Counted from the stretch's first letter, positions 44,596 through 56,077 are shown. The stretch is DNA of 64,000 nucleotides from an uncultured SAR86 cluster bacterium (GCA_943789005.1 CALSSL010000001.1:700511-764510), one strand, 5' to 3'. The notes: a model not told the origin generated them from the sequence alone. Program-made: numbers and translations.

Positions 44596-45714
44596 GTGAT
44601 CATTTCAGCATTAAAATCTAATGACCCAAAAGATCAAAGATCTCCTATCCATATTGATACAGTTTCAGCGTTAATTAATACTGGCGCAGAAATTTTATTT
44701 GAGAAAGAGATAGGCAGCGGAATAAATACATACGATCATGAATTTGAAGAATTGGGTTGCAAAGGAGCATCTCGTTCAGAGTGCATTTCAAATTCTAATC
44801 TTTTGATTACAAACCAGCCTCTGCAACTTGAGGAATTATCTTTGATGCAACCAGGCGCATCATTAATCGGCATGGTAAACCCATTCAGCAATCAAGAATT
44901 AATAAATGCTTGTGCAGATAGAAAAATTAACTTGATAAGTATGGAATTTATTCCAAGAATTACTAGAGCTCAAAAAATGGATGTTTTAAGTTCGCAGGCA
45001 AATTTAGCTGGATATGCCGCTGTAATAGAAGCAGCCAAACATCTATCAACAGCTTTACCAATGATGATGACAGCTGCTGGAACATTAAAACCAGCTAGAG
45101 TATTTGTTATTGGTGTTGGAGTTGCAGGTCTTCAGGCAATTGCTACCGCTAAAAGACTAGGAGCAAGAGTAGATGCTTTTGATACAAGAGATGTTGTTGA
45201 AGAACAAGTAAATTCTCTCGGAGCTAAATTTATAAAAATTGATTTAGGAGAGACGGGTCAGACTGATCAAGGTTATGCAAAAGAATTAACCCCAGAACAA
45301 GTTCAAAAACAAAAAGACCTTCAATCCGATGTATGCGCAAGGTCTGATATTGTAATTACGACTGCTCAACTATTTGGTAGGCCAGCTCCTAAATTAATAG
45401 ACACCAATACTATTAAAAAAATGAAACCAGGCAGTGTAATTTTTGATATGGCAGTTGAATCAGGAGGGAATGTTGAGGGGTCTATTGCGGATGAAATTGT
45501 AATCAACAATGGCGTAAAGATTATTGGCATATCTAATTTAGCTTCTTCTGTTTCCAATCATGCTTCCTTAGCCTTATCCAATAATTATAATCACTGGATA
45601 ACAGATTTTTATAACAAAGAGGAAAGTGTTATTAATTTTAATTTTGAAGATGAAATTGTAAAAAGTAGCGTAATTGTATTTGATGGAAAGATACTTAACG
45701 AGAGGTTTCAATAA
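44596..45714 (+). CDS. pntAA: NAD(P) transhydrogenase subunit alpha part 1
   Basis: 372 aa from GTG; IPRITRAQKMDVLSSQANLAGYAAV, VIGVGVAGLQAIATAKRLGARVDAFDTR. Confidence 0.93.
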   Translation: MIISALKSNDPKDQRSPIHIDTVSALINTGAEILFEKEIGSGINTYDHEFEELGCKGASRSECISNSNLLITNQPLQLEELSLMQPGASLIGMVNPFSNQELINACADRKINLISMEFIPRITRAQKMDVLSSQANLAGYAAVIEAAKHLSTALPMMMTAAGTLKPARVFVIGVGVAGLQAIATAKRLGARVDAFDTRDVVEEQVNSLGAKFIKIDLGETGQTDQGYAKELTPEQVQKQKDLQSDVCARSDIVITTAQLFGRPAPKLIDTNTIKKMKPGSVIFDMAVESGGNVEGSIADEIVINNGVKIIGISNLASSVSNHASLALSNNYNHWITDFYNKEESVINFNFEDEIVKSSVIVFDGKILNERFQ

Positions 45715-45715
45715 T

Positions 45716-45988
45716 ATGGAAATTTATGCTTTATTAGGGTTCGTTCTTATATTGTCTATTTATCTAGGTTTAGAGTTGATATCTAAAGTACCAAGTACTC
45801 TTCACACTCCTCTAATGTCTGGAGCAAATGCTATATCCGGTATCGCTTTAGTTGGAGCATTAGTTTTATCAACAGATACTAACCTTCAGGGCTCTATCGC
45901 TTTTTTGGCTGTTCTTTTTGCTTCAATAAATGTTTTTGGTGGTTATTTAGTTACTAACAGAATGTTAAAAATGTTTAAGAAGAAATAA
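45716..45988 (+). CDS. pntAB: NAD(P) transhydrogenase subunit alpha part 2
   Basis: ORF 45674-45988; small TM protein, SKVPSTLHTPLMSGANAISGI, INVFGGYLVTNRML. ATG at 45716 preferred. Confidence 0.92.
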   Translation: MEIYALLGFVLILSIYLGLELISKVPSTLHTPLMSGANAISGIALVGALVLSTDTNLQGSIAFLAVLFASINVFGGYLVTNRMLKMFKKK

Positions 45989-45990
45989 GC

Positions 45991-47373
45991 ATGGATATCT
46001 TTAACGATATAACTGCAATTCAAAACATTACATACATTGTTGCATCTATTTTGTTCATTTCTGGTATAAAAATGCTAGGTAAAGAAGATACTGCAGTAAA
46101 AGGTAACTTTTTATCAGCCTTAGCAATGTTTATTGCTGTTTCAGTAACACTAGTGGATATAGTTAATCCAATGGTATTGATTGGAGGTATAGCAGTTGGT
46201 GCTGTTATTGGTTCAACAATAGCATTAAAAGTAAAAATGACTTCCATACCTGAAATGGTTGCATTATTTAATGGCTTTGGTGGCTTAGCTACTTTTTTGA
46301 TTGCATGGTCTGAGTTTAATTCCGTGCCTGATAATTTATTTCAACACGTTTTGGTAATGACTACTTTATACATTGGAGGAGTTACATTTACGGGCAGTCT
46401 TATTGCTTATGCTAAATTAGCAGAGAAGATCAAAATAGCAAAAACTTCATTGATTACCAAATTCTTTACAACTATTTTTTATATTTCATTAGTATTTTTA
46501 TCGTATTCAATATTTGTAACACCATTAATAGATACAAGTTTTGATTTCTTTAATGTCTTATTGATTTTGACTCTTTTAGGTGGAATAGGTTTTGTTCTCC
46601 CAATTGGGGGTGGCGATATGCCTGTTGTAATCTCTTTGCTTAATTCTTTTTCAGGAATCGCAGCTGCTTTTGCTGGGCTACTTTTATTAAATAATGTCTT
46701 AATTGTTGCTGGATCTCTTGTTGGCGCAAGCGGTCTTATTTTGACTGTAATAATGGCAAAAGCAATGAATAGATCTATAAATAATATTTTATTTGTTGGT
46801 TATGCAAGCTCTTCTTCTAAAAGCTCTTCATCTGAAGAGCAGGGCGAAGTTAGCCCCATAAGCGTTTCCGATGCTTATTTAATTCTAGAGAGCGCAAGCT
46901 CAGTCTTAATTATTCCTGGGTATGGGATGGCAGTTGCGCAAGCTCAGCATGTTGTTAGAGAGCTAGGTGAGTTACTTGAAGAAAATGGAACTGAAGTTAA
47001 ATATGGAATACATCCTGTCGCTGGAAGAATGCCGGGTCATATGAATGTTCTTCTAGCTGAAGCTAATGTTCCTTATGATGTTTTGGCTGAACCTGATGAC
47101 ATTAACCCTATTATGGATTCAGTTGATGTTGCTGTTGTAATTGGTGCTAATGATGTTGTAAACCCATCGGCAACTGAGGAGCCTGGTAGTCCAATTTATG
47201 GCATGCCAATTATTGAAGTACATAATGCAAAAACGGTATTTGTTCTAAAAAGATCAATGTCTGCAGGGTTTGCAGGCGTGCAAAATCCTTTATTTTTCAA
47301 GCAAAATACCAGGATGTTATTTGGTGATGCTAAGGAATCAATTGGCGGCCTAGTTTCTGAATTTAAAGACTAA
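45991..47373 (+). CDS. pntB: NAD(P) transhydrogenase subunit beta
   Basis: 460 aa; TM region, VIIPGYGMAVAQAQHVVRELGELL, KYGIHPVAGRMPGHMNVLLAEANVPYD. Confidence 0.95.
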   Translation: MDIFNDITAIQNITYIVASILFISGIKMLGKEDTAVKGNFLSALAMFIAVSVTLVDIVNPMVLIGGIAVGAVIGSTIALKVKMTSIPEMVALFNGFGGLATFLIAWSEFNSVPDNLFQHVLVMTTLYIGGVTFTGSLIAYAKLAEKIKIAKTSLITKFFTTIFYISLVFLSYSIFVTPLIDTSFDFFNVLLILTLLGGIGFVLPIGGGDMPVVISLLNSFSGIAAAFAGLLLLNNVLIVAGSLVGASGLILTVIMAKAMNRSINNILFVGYASSSSKSSSSEEQGEVSPISVSDAYLILESASSVLIIPGYGMAVAQAQHVVRELGELLEENGTEVKYGIHPVAGRMPGHMNVLLAEANVPYDVLAEPDDINPIMDSVDVAVVIGANDVVNPSATEEPGSPIYGMPIIEVHNAKTVFVLKRSMSAGFAGVQNPLFFKQNTRMLFGDAKESIGGLVSEFKD

Positions 47374-47388
47374 TATCTAGTCAAAATA

Positions 47389-47413
47389 TGCTAAAATAAA
47401 CCTTAAATTAAGG
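47389..47413 (+). promoter_or_regulatory. candidate gyrA promoter: extended -10 (TGcTAAAAT 47389-47397) followed by palindrome CCTTAAATTAAGG (47401-47413)
   Basis: Sequence inspection; palindrome lies where transcription would start. Confidence 0.4.
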
Positions 47414-47443
47414 ACCTATTTTTACTTCAAAAATCCATAGCAT

Positions 47444-49990
47444 ATGAGTGACTTCGCAAAAGAAATAATATCAGTAAATATCGAGGATGAGCTTAAGCAA
47501 TCCTATCTAAGTTATGCATTAAGTGTCATTCACGGACGAGCACTACCGGATATTAGAGATGGTTTAAAACCAGTACACAGAAGAATTTTATATGCGATGT
47601 ATGATCTTAAAAACTCATACAACAAACCTTATAAAAAATCTGCAAGGGTAGTCGGTGATGTTATCGGTAAATATCATCCTCATGGAGACAGCGCTGTTTA
47701 TGATGCCATGGTCAGAATGGCACAAGATTTTTCAATGAGATATCCGATTGTTGAGGGCCAGGGAAATTTTGGATCTATTGACGGCGATCCTCCTGCTGCT
47801 ATGAGATATACAGAAGTTAGGATGGCTAAAATTACTGATCAAATGTATGGAGATATCGAGAAAGAAACAGTCTCTTATTCCCCAAATTATGATGGAAGTG
47901 AATTTATTCCAGATGTTCTGCCTACAAAGATTCCAAATCTTTTAGTGAATGGTTCATCAGGAATTGCTGTTGGAATGGCAACAAATATTCCTCCACATAA
48001 CCTCACAGAGGTTCTCAATGCCAGCATAAATTTAATTAATAATCCAAAGTTGTCTATTGACGAGCTAATCAAAGATATTTCTGGACCAGATTTTCCCACA
48101 GGTGGAACTATTGATGGAAGAGCTGGAATATACGAGGCATATAAAACCGGCAGAGGTATCATTCATACCAGATCAAATACATCTATTGAAGTAGATGAAA
48201 AATCTGGCAAGCAATCACTAATTATTAATGAAATTCCTTTCATGGTTAATAAGGCAAGAATGCTTGAAAAAATTGCTGAACTTGTAAAGGATAAAAAAAT
48301 AGAAGGCATCACAGAAATAAGAGATGAGTCTGACAAAGATGGTTTGAGAGTTGTTATAGAAGTCAGAAAGGGTGATTCAGTAGAAGTTTTAGAAAATAAT
48401 CTTTTTGCACAAACCCAATTAGAGCAATCATTTGGAATTAATTTTACTGTTTTAGTTGATGGACAGCCAAAAGAAGTCAACCTCAAAGAAATGCTCGAAG
48501 CATTTGTTAAACACAGAAAAGACATTATTACCAAAAGGACTAAATACGATCTTAAGAAAGCTAAAGATAGGGGTCATATTGTTGAAGGGTTAATGGTGGC
48601 AATAGCAAACATCGATGAAGTTATAACAATTATCAAAAAATCAAAAGATCCAAAATTAGCCGCTGAAGCTTTATGTAAAAAAGTATGGAAAGCTGGGCCT
48701 GTAGAAGCTATCTTGAAAAAAGTTGGTAATGATGCATGTAAGCCTAAGGGTCTTAGCAAAGATCTTGGTATCAACGGAAAAAAATATATCCTCTCCTCAG
48801 ATCAAGCAAAAGCAATTTTAGAGCTAAGGTTAGGAAGATTAACTGGCTTAGAGCAAGATAATCTAAGTAGTGAATTTTCAGAAATAGTATCAAAGATTAT
48901 CGATCTACAAAAGATATTAGATGATAAAGAAACTCTTAAAAACTTAATGATAGATGAGCTTGAAGAAGTTAAATCTAATTTTGGTGATGAAAGAAGAACA
49001 CTTATAAATGATACTAGAAGAGGTATAACTAACGAAGATCTTATACCTGAGGAGATGAGAGTTCTTACAGTATCTAGAAGTGGTTATGCAAAAACTCAAC
49101 CTCTTGATGAGTATAGAGAGCAAAGAAGAGGGGGGCAAGGAAAGGCAGCAGCCTCTGTTAAAGAAGAAGATCTAATTCAGAATCTATATGTTCTTAGTAG
49201 TCATATGCAAATTTTATGTTTTACCACCAAGGGTAAAGTCTTTTGGTTAAAGGTGTATGAAATTCCTGTCGCCTCACGAACATCTAAAGGAAGACCTTTG
49301 GTGAATATGCTTAATTTAGATGATGATGAATCCGTAAGTGAAATTCTCCCTGTAAGTGAATTTTCTGATGAAAAATTTATTTTTATGGCAACTAGAAACG
49401 GAACAACCAAGAAAACTAGCCTCAGCCTTTTTTCAAAAAAATATAAATCTGGAATTAAAGCTATTAACCTAGATGATGATGATAAATTAGTTGGCACTGC
49501 AATAACTTCTGGCGATGATGAAATTTTATTAGCATCTTCTTCTGGAAAATTAATCAGGTTCAATGAATCACATGTAAGACCTATGGGCAGAACAGCCAGA
49601 GGTGTAAGAGGGCTTAGATTGAAAAAAAATGAAAAACTTATCTCTTTAATGGTTGGTGATCCAGAAAAAACCATTTTATGTGTTTCAGAAAACGGATACG
49701 GTAAGAAAACGGCTTTGGAAGATTTCCCATCTCATAATAGAGGAGGACAAGGCGTTATTTCTATGAAAACCAGTGAAAGAAATGGGTCAATGGTTTCAGC
49801 AGCACTTGTCGAAGATGAAGACGGAATTATGTTGATAAGTGATAAAGGAACTATGATAAGAACAAGTGTTTCTCAGGTCCCAACTTTAAGTCGAAATACT
49901 CAGGGCGTTAAAATCATTACTCCAAAAGACGGTGAAAAGCTTATAGAGTGTGTGACTATCCCTAACGAAGAAGAACAAGAGGCAGAATAA
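47444..49990 (+). CDS. gyrA: DNA gyrase subunit A
   Basis: 848 aa; [42 protein letters not shown] GyrA box. Confidence 0.97.
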   Translation: MSDFAKEIISVNIEDELKQSYLSYALSVIHGRALPDIRDGLKPVHRRILYAMYDLKNSYNKPYKKSARVVGDVIGKYHPHGDSAVYDAMVRMAQDFSMRYPIVEGQGNFGSIDGDPPAAMRYTEVRMAKITDQMYGDIEKETVSYSPNYDGSEFIPDVLPTKIPNLLVNGSSGIAVGMATNIPPHNLTEVLNASINLINNPKLSIDELIKDISGPDFPTGGTIDGRAGIYEAYKTGRGIIHTRSNTSIEVDEKSGKQSLIINEIPFMVNKARMLEKIAELVKDKKIEGITEIRDESDKDGLRVVIEVRKGDSVEVLENNLFAQTQLEQSFGINFTVLVDGQPKEVNLKEMLEAFVKHRKDIITKRTKYDLKKAKDRGHIVEGLMVAIANIDEVITIIKKSKDPKLAAEALCKKVWKAGPVEAILKKVGNDACKPKGLSKDLGINGKKYILSSDQAKAILELRLGRLTGLEQDNLSSEFSEIVSKIIDLQKILDDKETLKNLMIDELEEVKSNFGDERRTLINDTRRGITNEDLIPEEMRVLTVSRSGYAKTQPLDEYREQRRGGQGKAAASVKEEDLIQNLYVLSSHMQILCFTTKGKVFWLKVYEIPVASRTSKGRPLVNMLNLDDDESVSEILPVSEFSDEKFIFMATRNGTTKKTSLSLFSKKYKSGIKAINLDDDDKLVGTAITSGDDEILLASSSGKLIRFNESHVRPMGRTARGVRGLRLKKNEKLISLMVGDPEKTILCVSENGYGKKTALEDFPSHNRGGQGVISMKTSERNGSMVSAALVEDEDGIMLISDKGTMIRTSVSQVPTLSRNTQGVKIITPKDGEKLIECVTIPNEEEQEAE

Positions 49991-51066
49991 TGCGCAAACG
50001 GAATTTTTGCGCAGGACCAGCTGTTATATCAGAAGAGGTATTATCTGAAGTAAGAGATGAATTACTAGAATGGGGTGATTCTGGTATGTCAATTATGGAA
50101 ATGAGCCATAGATCCAAAATTTATGATGGTGTTGCAACAGAGGCCAAACAAGACTTTATTGATATTCTAAAAGTTCCTGATTCTCATGATGTGTTATTTC
50201 TTCAGGGAGGGGCAACTCATCAATTCTCAATGGTTCCTTTCAATTTTTCATCACCTAATTCTAAAGCAGATTATGTTTTATCTGGGTCTTGGTCAAAGAA
50301 AGCAATCTCAGAGGCATCAATGCTAACCCAAGTAAAGACAATTGCCTCATCTGAAGACAAGGATTTTACCTATGCTCCTCATGAAGATTTATGGAATATT
50401 TCAAGTGATGCTTCATACATTCATTATTGTCCAAATGAAACCATCCAGGGCGTTGCTATACACAATGCTCCAGAGGTTAATAAACCCTTAATAGCAGACA
50501 TGTCATCAGTTATTCTTAGCGAGCCCATCGATGTATCAAAATTTTCATTGATTTATGCTGGAGCTCAAAAAAATATTGGTCCGGCTGGCCTAACAATGGT
50601 AATAATAAGCAAAGATCTTATGGATAGAGAAAATAAAAATCTTCCTAATATATTAAGATATTCTAAACATGCTGAATCAGATTCTATGTTAAATACTCCT
50701 CCAACTTTTTCATGGTATATGGCAGGAAAAGTTTTTAAATGGATTAAAAACTCTGGTGGCTTAGAATTTTTTAAAGAACAAAATCATAAGAAAGCGTCAA
50801 CTCTCTATAACTATATAGATAATTCAAGTTTTTACTCAAACCCAGTTAGCCTTGAAAATAGATCAATAATGAATGTTCCATTCATACTAGCAGACAATAA
50901 CCTGGACTCTCTCTTCTTAGAAGAGTCTGAAAAAATTGGACTACTTAACTTAAAAGGCCATCGATCAGTTGGCGGAATGAGAGCTAGTATATATAATGCA
51001 ATGCCTTTGGAAGGGGTTAATGAGTTAGTAGATTTTATGAAAATCTTTGAAGCAAAATATGGTTAA
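49990..51066 (+). CDS. serC: phosphoserine aminotransferase
   Basis: 358 aa; NFCAGPAVISEEVL, LFLQGGATHQFSMVPFN, YAGAQKNIGPAGLT. Confidence 0.95.
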   Translation: MRKRNFCAGPAVISEEVLSEVRDELLEWGDSGMSIMEMSHRSKIYDGVATEAKQDFIDILKVPDSHDVLFLQGGATHQFSMVPFNFSSPNSKADYVLSGSWSKKAISEASMLTQVKTIASSEDKDFTYAPHEDLWNISSDASYIHYCPNETIQGVAIHNAPEVNKPLIADMSSVILSEPIDVSKFSLIYAGAQKNIGPAGLTMVIISKDLMDRENKNLPNILRYSKHAESDSMLNTPPTFSWYMAGKVFKWIKNSGGLEFFKEQNHKKASTLYNYIDNSSFYSNPVSLENRSIMNVPFILADNNLDSLFLEESEKIGLLNLKGHRSVGGMRASIYNAMPLEGVNELVDFMKIFEAKYG

Positions 51067-51072
51067 TACAAG

Positions 51073-52161
51073 ATGCCTGCAGAAAATTTAAAATCCTTAA
51101 GATCCAAAATCGATAAAATTGATAAAGATCTTTTAAAATTAATACAAAAAAGAGCTGCTTTGGCTGTAAGTATTGGCAAAATTAAATCAAAGATTAGCCC
51201 CAATTCATCATTTTATAAACCTGATAGAGAAGCAACGATATTAAGAAATATTCTTAAAGCTAATGAAAATGGAGCTCTCTCTAATGAGAAAGTAAAAACC
51301 ATTTATAAGGAGCTTATTTCTGGATGTCTCTCTTTAGAAGAGGCGCTAAAAATATCTTATTTAGGTCCAGAGGGAACTCATTCAGAAGCAGCTGTTCACG
51401 GGCACTTTGGTTCACTTGTTTCAAGACTACCCTCACCAACAATTGATGATGTTTTCCATCAAGTTTTAAAGGGAGAGTCAGATATTGGGGTGGTTCCAGT
51501 TGAAAATTCTTCTGAAGGAGTCATAAACACTACTTTAAACTGTCTTGCTGACAATAAGAGCCTATCAATAATTGGCGAAATATATCTTGATATAAATCAT
51601 CAATTAGCCTCTGGTAATAGGTTTGATATAAAGGAAGCTTTTGCTATTGCATCTCATCCTCAAGCTCTTGGACAATGCAATAAATGGATAGAAAAAAATA
51701 TTGGTTCAATAAAAAGATTAGAAATGCCAAGTTCTGCGGTAGCTGCAAAGTATGCAAAAGAAAACAAAAATATTTTATGTATTGTTAATACACTAGCTAT
51801 TGAAAAATATAAACTCAAATTACAAAAAAAAGACATACAAGACTATTCTGATAATAAAACAAGATTTCTTGTTATAGGACAAAATGAAATTGGATCAACA
51901 GGCAAAGATAAGACGTCTTTTCTTATTCAGACAGCAAATAAACCTGGAGCGCTAATTAATATCTTAAGACCTTTCGAAAAAAGAAAAATTAACTTAAGTA
52001 AAATTGAAACACGTCCCTCAAGAGGAAATATTAATTCTCATGATTTCTTTATTGACTGTGAGGGTCATAAAGAAGATTCAAAATTAAGACTTGCAATAAA
52101 AGAAGTTAAAAAAGCAGGTTCTTTAGTTAGAATTCTTGGTTCTTATCCTCAGCATGTATGA
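51073..52161 (+). CDS. pheA: bifunctional chorismate mutase / prephenate dehydratase
   Basis: 362 aa; N-terminal chorismate mutase LRSKIDKIDKDLLKLIQKRAALA, YLGPEGTHSEAA, C-terminal ACT domain ETRPSRGNINSHDFFID. Confidence 0.94.
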   Translation: MPAENLKSLRSKIDKIDKDLLKLIQKRAALAVSIGKIKSKISPNSSFYKPDREATILRNILKANENGALSNEKVKTIYKELISGCLSLEEALKISYLGPEGTHSEAAVHGHFGSLVSRLPSPTIDDVFHQVLKGESDIGVVPVENSSEGVINTTLNCLADNKSLSIIGEIYLDINHQLASGNRFDIKEAFAIASHPQALGQCNKWIEKNIGSIKRLEMPSSAVAAKYAKENKNILCIVNTLAIEKYKLKLQKKDIQDYSDNKTRFLVIGQNEIGSTGKDKTSFLIQTANKPGALINILRPFEKRKINLSKIETRPSRGNINSHDFFIDCEGHKEDSKLRLAIKEVKKAGSLVRILGSYPQHV

Positions 52162-53252
52162 ATAATCTCTTAGATAATATTAATAAAGGTATTGCAGAGC
52201 TTCATCCTTATGAGCCTGGCAGATCAATTGACGATGTTATTGCTGAATACAAACCTGATAGAGTGGTAAAGCTTGCCAGCAATGAAAACCCTCTTGGTCC
52301 ATCACCAAAAGCAGCTAGCATATTGTCACAAGCAAATAACTTGCACCTATATCCTGATGGAGATTCAAAAAAATTAAAATCACTCATCGCAAAGCATGAA
52401 AAAGTTGATGAAAAGAACATTGTTGTTGGAAATGGCTCTAATGAAGTTTTAGAGCTTGCAGCAAGAACTTTTCTTAATAAAGATACCAGCGCCGTTATGT
52501 CTAAACACGCATTTGCTGTTTATAAAATTGTGACTCAGTCATGTGGCTCCAAAATTATTGAAGTGCCTGCTAGAAACTGGAAACATGCATTAGATGATTT
52601 TCCTGAATACATTGAGAAGGCAACTCGAATTTGTTTTGTAGCCAATCCAAATAACCCAACAGGGACATATAATTCTCATGAAGAATTCGAATTAATGATG
52701 AAAAAAATTCCTTCATCTATTCTAGTTATTCTTGATTTGGCCTATTTCGAATATGTAGACGCAGAAGATTATGTAAATACAAATGAATTAATGAAAAGAT
52801 TTCCAAATCTTCTAATCACAAAAACTTTTTCAAAAATTCAAGGATTAGCGAGTCTTAGAATTGGCTACGGCCTTGCTCATAAAGAGCTAATAGCAGTTTT
52901 AAATAAAATTAGACAACCTTTTAACTCAAACTCACTTGCTCAAGAGGCAGCCTGTGAGGCTATTCTAGATGAAGAGCATATAAAAAAGAGCGTAGATCTT
53001 AATTCACAACAAAGAGATTTTTTGTATCAACAACTTACTGATATGGGTATGGAGTGCATACCTTCTCAAGGAAATTTCATATCCTTCAAGGGAAATTTTG
53101 ATGCAAAAAATTTATTTACCAGTTTAATGAAGCAGGGGGTTATTGTAAGACCTATAGCATTATATGATATGCCTGAATATATTAGAGTTACAGTTGGAAC
53201 GAAAGATGAGAATGAATATTTCTTAGAGAAATTAAAGGAAGTTATATCATGA
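52158..53252 (+). CDS. hisC: histidinol-phosphate aminotransferase
   Basis: 364 aa; KLASNENPLGPSPKA, VANPNNPTGTY, TFSKIQGLASLRIGYG. Confidence 0.94.
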   Translation: MNNLLDNINKGIAELHPYEPGRSIDDVIAEYKPDRVVKLASNENPLGPSPKAASILSQANNLHLYPDGDSKKLKSLIAKHEKVDEKNIVVGNGSNEVLELAARTFLNKDTSAVMSKHAFAVYKIVTQSCGSKIIEVPARNWKHALDDFPEYIEKATRICFVANPNNPTGTYNSHEEFELMMKKIPSSILVILDLAYFEYVDAEDYVNTNELMKRFPNLLITKTFSKIQGLASLRIGYGLAHKELIAVLNKIRQPFNSNSLAQEAACEAILDEEHIKKSVDLNSQQRDFLYQQLTDMGMECIPSQGNFISFKGNFDAKNLFTSLMKQGVIVRPIALYDMPEYIRVTVGTKDENEYFLEKLKEVIS

Positions 53253-54121
53253 CCAATCCTGCTCAAAAAATATTAATTATAGGCTTAGGTTTAATAGGAT
53301 CTTCTCTTGCAAAAGCCGCTAAAAATAAAGGTTTGGCTGTTTATGGATATGATTTAGATCAAACAACTTTAATTCAGGCTGCTGATAATAAAATTATAGA
53401 TAAGGTTTTCGAGTCTATAGAAGAAATTAATAGTAAAGAATTAATAGGCAATATTGACCTAATTATTGTTGCCGTATCTCCAAGGGCAACTCAATCAGTT
53501 ATCGCATCTTTAAAAAGCCTCTGGAATACCGACATAACCATTACGGAAACTTCTAGTGTTAAAAATCATTTAAGTTTTGATTCACCAAATAATATAGTTT
53601 TTTCTCATCCAATTGCTGGATCTGATAAATCAGGTATATCTGGTTTAGACGAGAGTCTTTTTGCTAATAAAAAGACCATCATTTGCAATCCTTATGATGC
53701 TAAGGAAGATCATATAAATAAAGTTATTAATTTTTGGCAACATGCATTATCTATGAGAGTCTCTCAAATGACCGTTAAGGAGCATGATTTATTATTTGCG
53801 ATGACAAGTCATTTACCCCATTTAATTTCTTATGCGCTAATTGACTCTATTAGGCTCTCTTCAACAGAGGCGGGTGATAATGCAGGAGGAGGCTTAAAAG
53901 AATTCATTAGGTTGAGTGGGTCAAACCCGGAAATGTGGAAAGATATATTTGAGCTGAATGAAAAAAATATAATCAAATCTTTAGCTAGCTTTCAGCTTTC
54001 AATCAACAATTTACTTGAGTTAATTACAAAAATTAAAGAAATCCCATCAACTTTTTCCCATTCTGACATGCTGAAAAGTGAATTAGATGAGATAAAAAAA
54101 TATAAAGAAGATACGTTTTGA
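53249..54121 (+). CDS. tyrA: prephenate dehydrogenase
   Basis: 290 aa; IIGLGLIGSSLAKAAKNKGL, SHPIAGSDKSGISGL. Confidence 0.92.
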   Translation: MTNPAQKILIIGLGLIGSSLAKAAKNKGLAVYGYDLDQTTLIQAADNKIIDKVFESIEEINSKELIGNIDLIIVAVSPRATQSVIASLKSLWNTDITITETSSVKNHLSFDSPNNIVFSHPIAGSDKSGISGLDESLFANKKTIICNPYDAKEDHINKVINFWQHALSMRVSQMTVKEHDLLFAMTSHLPHLISYALIDSIRLSSTEAGDNAGGGLKEFIRLSGSNPEMWKDIFELNEKNIIKSLASFQLSINNLLELITKIKEIPSTFSHSDMLKSELDEIKKYKEDTF

Positions 54122-55428
54122 ATCTATTTGCTAAATCTAGCACATCAATCTCTGGCGAAGTTGTTTGCCCTGGTGATAAATCTATTTCGCAACGAGCACT
54201 TATTTTAGGCTCAATTCTAAATGAAGATATTTCAATTGAAGGGTTTTTAAATGGCGAGGACCCCATATCAACAGCCAATGCATTAAATGCTATAGGCTCA
54301 TCAATAACAATTAATGGAACATCAGTATTTATAAAAAAAAGGCATGTCCCATTTAAAAAACCTTCAACTGAAGTAGATTTAGGTAACTCGGGTACCGGAA
54401 TGAGGCTAATGATGGGTTTAATTTCAAGTTTAGATTTTGAAGCAACCTTGATTGGTGATAAGTCATTAACCAAAAGACCAATGCTACGAATGGCAAATCC
54501 TTTAAATGATATGGGGGCCTCTATAAGCTGCAGTGAAGGCAAACCCCCGGTCAAAATTCATCCAGGGAAAATATTAGATAATTATATTTATGAGATGCCG
54601 ATTGCTAGTGCTCAAGTTAAATCTGGGATTATTCTCTCTGCTCTTGCTGCAAATAAGAACGTTACCGTTATTGAAAAGCATCCAACAAGAAATCATACCG
54701 AAAGAATGATCAGTCACTTTCATGGAAATATAGAATCTATTCCTTATAAGGCTGGAAATAAAATATCATATACTCCTTCAAAATTAATACCCTCAAAGTC
54801 ATATGAGGTTGTTGGAGACTTTTCATCTGCTGCATTTCTTATTGTTGCCGGTTTAATTGCAAAAGAGTCAAATATTGTTATTAAAAATGTTGGTTTAAAC
54901 CCTACACGATGCGGGTTAATAGATGTTCTTAAGTCAATGGGTGGATTTATAGAAATCAAGAATGAAAAAGTTATATCCCATGAAGAAGTCGGTGACATAC
55001 ATGTTAAAACTTCTCCTTTAAAAGGAGTAAGCATAGGCGGAGATGTTATCCCTAATATAATCGATGAGATTCCAATTTTAAGTATTGCTGCGGCTTTTGC
55101 AGAAGGAGAAACCTCAATATCGGACGCAGAAGAATTACGAGTGAAAGAATCTGATAGGCTTCAAGCTATTTCAGATGGACTTATTAAAATTAATGTAAGT
55201 CATCAATTATATAAAGATGGAATTAAAATCACTGGCTCATCTCAAGATATTGTAGACTCAGCTGAAATCGATTCTCATGGAGATCATCGTATTGCTATGA
55301 GTTTTTTAATTGCTAGCTTAAGATCAACAAATGGAGTTTTTGTAAAAGATTGCAAAAATATTTTTACCTCTTTTCCTCACTTTATCGAGGTCATGAAAAC
55401 TCTTGGTATAGATGTTGATGAAAGATAA
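54118..55428 (+). CDS. aroA: 3-phosphoshikimate 1-carboxyvinyltransferase
   Basis: 436 aa from TTG; CPGDKSISQRALILGS, LGNSGTGMRLMMG, RVKESDRLQAI, DHRIAMSF. Confidence 0.95.
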   Translation: MNLFAKSSTSISGEVVCPGDKSISQRALILGSILNEDISIEGFLNGEDPISTANALNAIGSSITINGTSVFIKKRHVPFKKPSTEVDLGNSGTGMRLMMGLISSLDFEATLIGDKSLTKRPMLRMANPLNDMGASISCSEGKPPVKIHPGKILDNYIYEMPIASAQVKSGIILSALAANKNVTVIEKHPTRNHTERMISHFHGNIESIPYKAGNKISYTPSKLIPSKSYEVVGDFSSAAFLIVAGLIAKESNIVIKNVGLNPTRCGLIDVLKSMGGFIEIKNEKVISHEEVGDIHVKTSPLKGVSIGGDVIPNIIDEIPILSIAAAFAEGETSISDAEELRVKESDRLQAISDGLIKINVSHQLYKDGIKITGSSQDIVDSAEIDSHGDHRIAMSFLIASLRSTNGVFVKDCKNIFTSFPHFIEVMKTLGIDVDER

Positions 55429-56077
55429 TATTATTACTATTGATGGGCCATCTGCATCAGGCAAAGGAAGCTTAGCAAGGAATATTGCTGCTCATCTTAA
55501 CTTTGATATTTTAGATAGCGGTCTTTTATATAGAGTTTATGCATATCTTTTTGATTCTGGCCTAGAACATACAAAAATAGTTGCACATATCAAGAAAGAT
55601 ATATCATTTAAAGCTGATAATGAGGGCTTAACTATCCAAGAAGGTTCAGAGGATATTACTGGGAAATTGAGATCAGAAAAAACTGCAAAAGCTGCATCAA
55701 AAATAAGCTCTTTAAAAGAAACAAGAAATAATTTACTTGAGTTGCAAAGAGGGTTTTATACATCCAAGGGTTTAGTAGCGGATGGCCGAGATATGGGAAC
55801 AGTTGTTTTCCCGAATGCTAAATTAAAAATATTTTTAATTGCATCTCCTGAAGTAAGAGCAAAAAGAAGATATTTAGAGTTGCAGAATCGAGGCCAAGAA
55901 GTTAATATGCTCGCTCTGATTGAAGACATAAAGCAGAGAGATTTAAAAGATCAGACCAGAGTCTTATCTCCTTTAATCCCTGCAGAAGATTCAATAGTTA
56001 TTGATTCTTCTGAAATGTCGCTTGACGAAGTACTGAGTTTTACTAAAAAGCTCACAAAAAGGAAATTAAATAAATGA
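55412..56077 (+). CDS. cmk: cytidylate kinase
   Basis: 221 aa; TIDGPSASGKGSLARNIA, DGRDMGTVVFPNAKLKIFL. Confidence 0.94.
   Translation: MLMKDNIITIDGPSASGKGSLARNIAAHLNFDILDSGLLYRVYAYLFDSGLEHTKIVAHIKKDISFKADNEGLTIQEGSEDITGKLRSEKTAKAASKISSLKETRNNLLELQRGFYTSKGLVADGRDMGTVVFPNAKLKIFLIASPEVRAKRRYLELQNRGQEVNMLALIEDIKQRDLKDQTRVLSPLIPAEDSIVIDSSEMSLDEVLSFTKKLTKRKLNK

Noticed and set aside
46823-46840. Perfect hairpin GCTCTTCA-TC-TGAAGAGC inside pntB
   Set aside because: Lies in the Ser/Glu-rich linker (SSSSKSSSSEEQGE) between membrane and nucleotide-binding domains; repetitive AGC/TCT/GAA codons explain it
48163-49674. Several long antisense ORFs in gyrA (48163-48534, 49201-49674)
   Set aside because: Mirror frames of a highly conserved gene; Ser/Leu/Ile-rich translations with no domain
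54033-54554. 173-aa minus-strand ORF over tyrA/aroA
   Set aside because: Entirely antisense to two conserved enzymes; looks like a mirror ORF from codon structure
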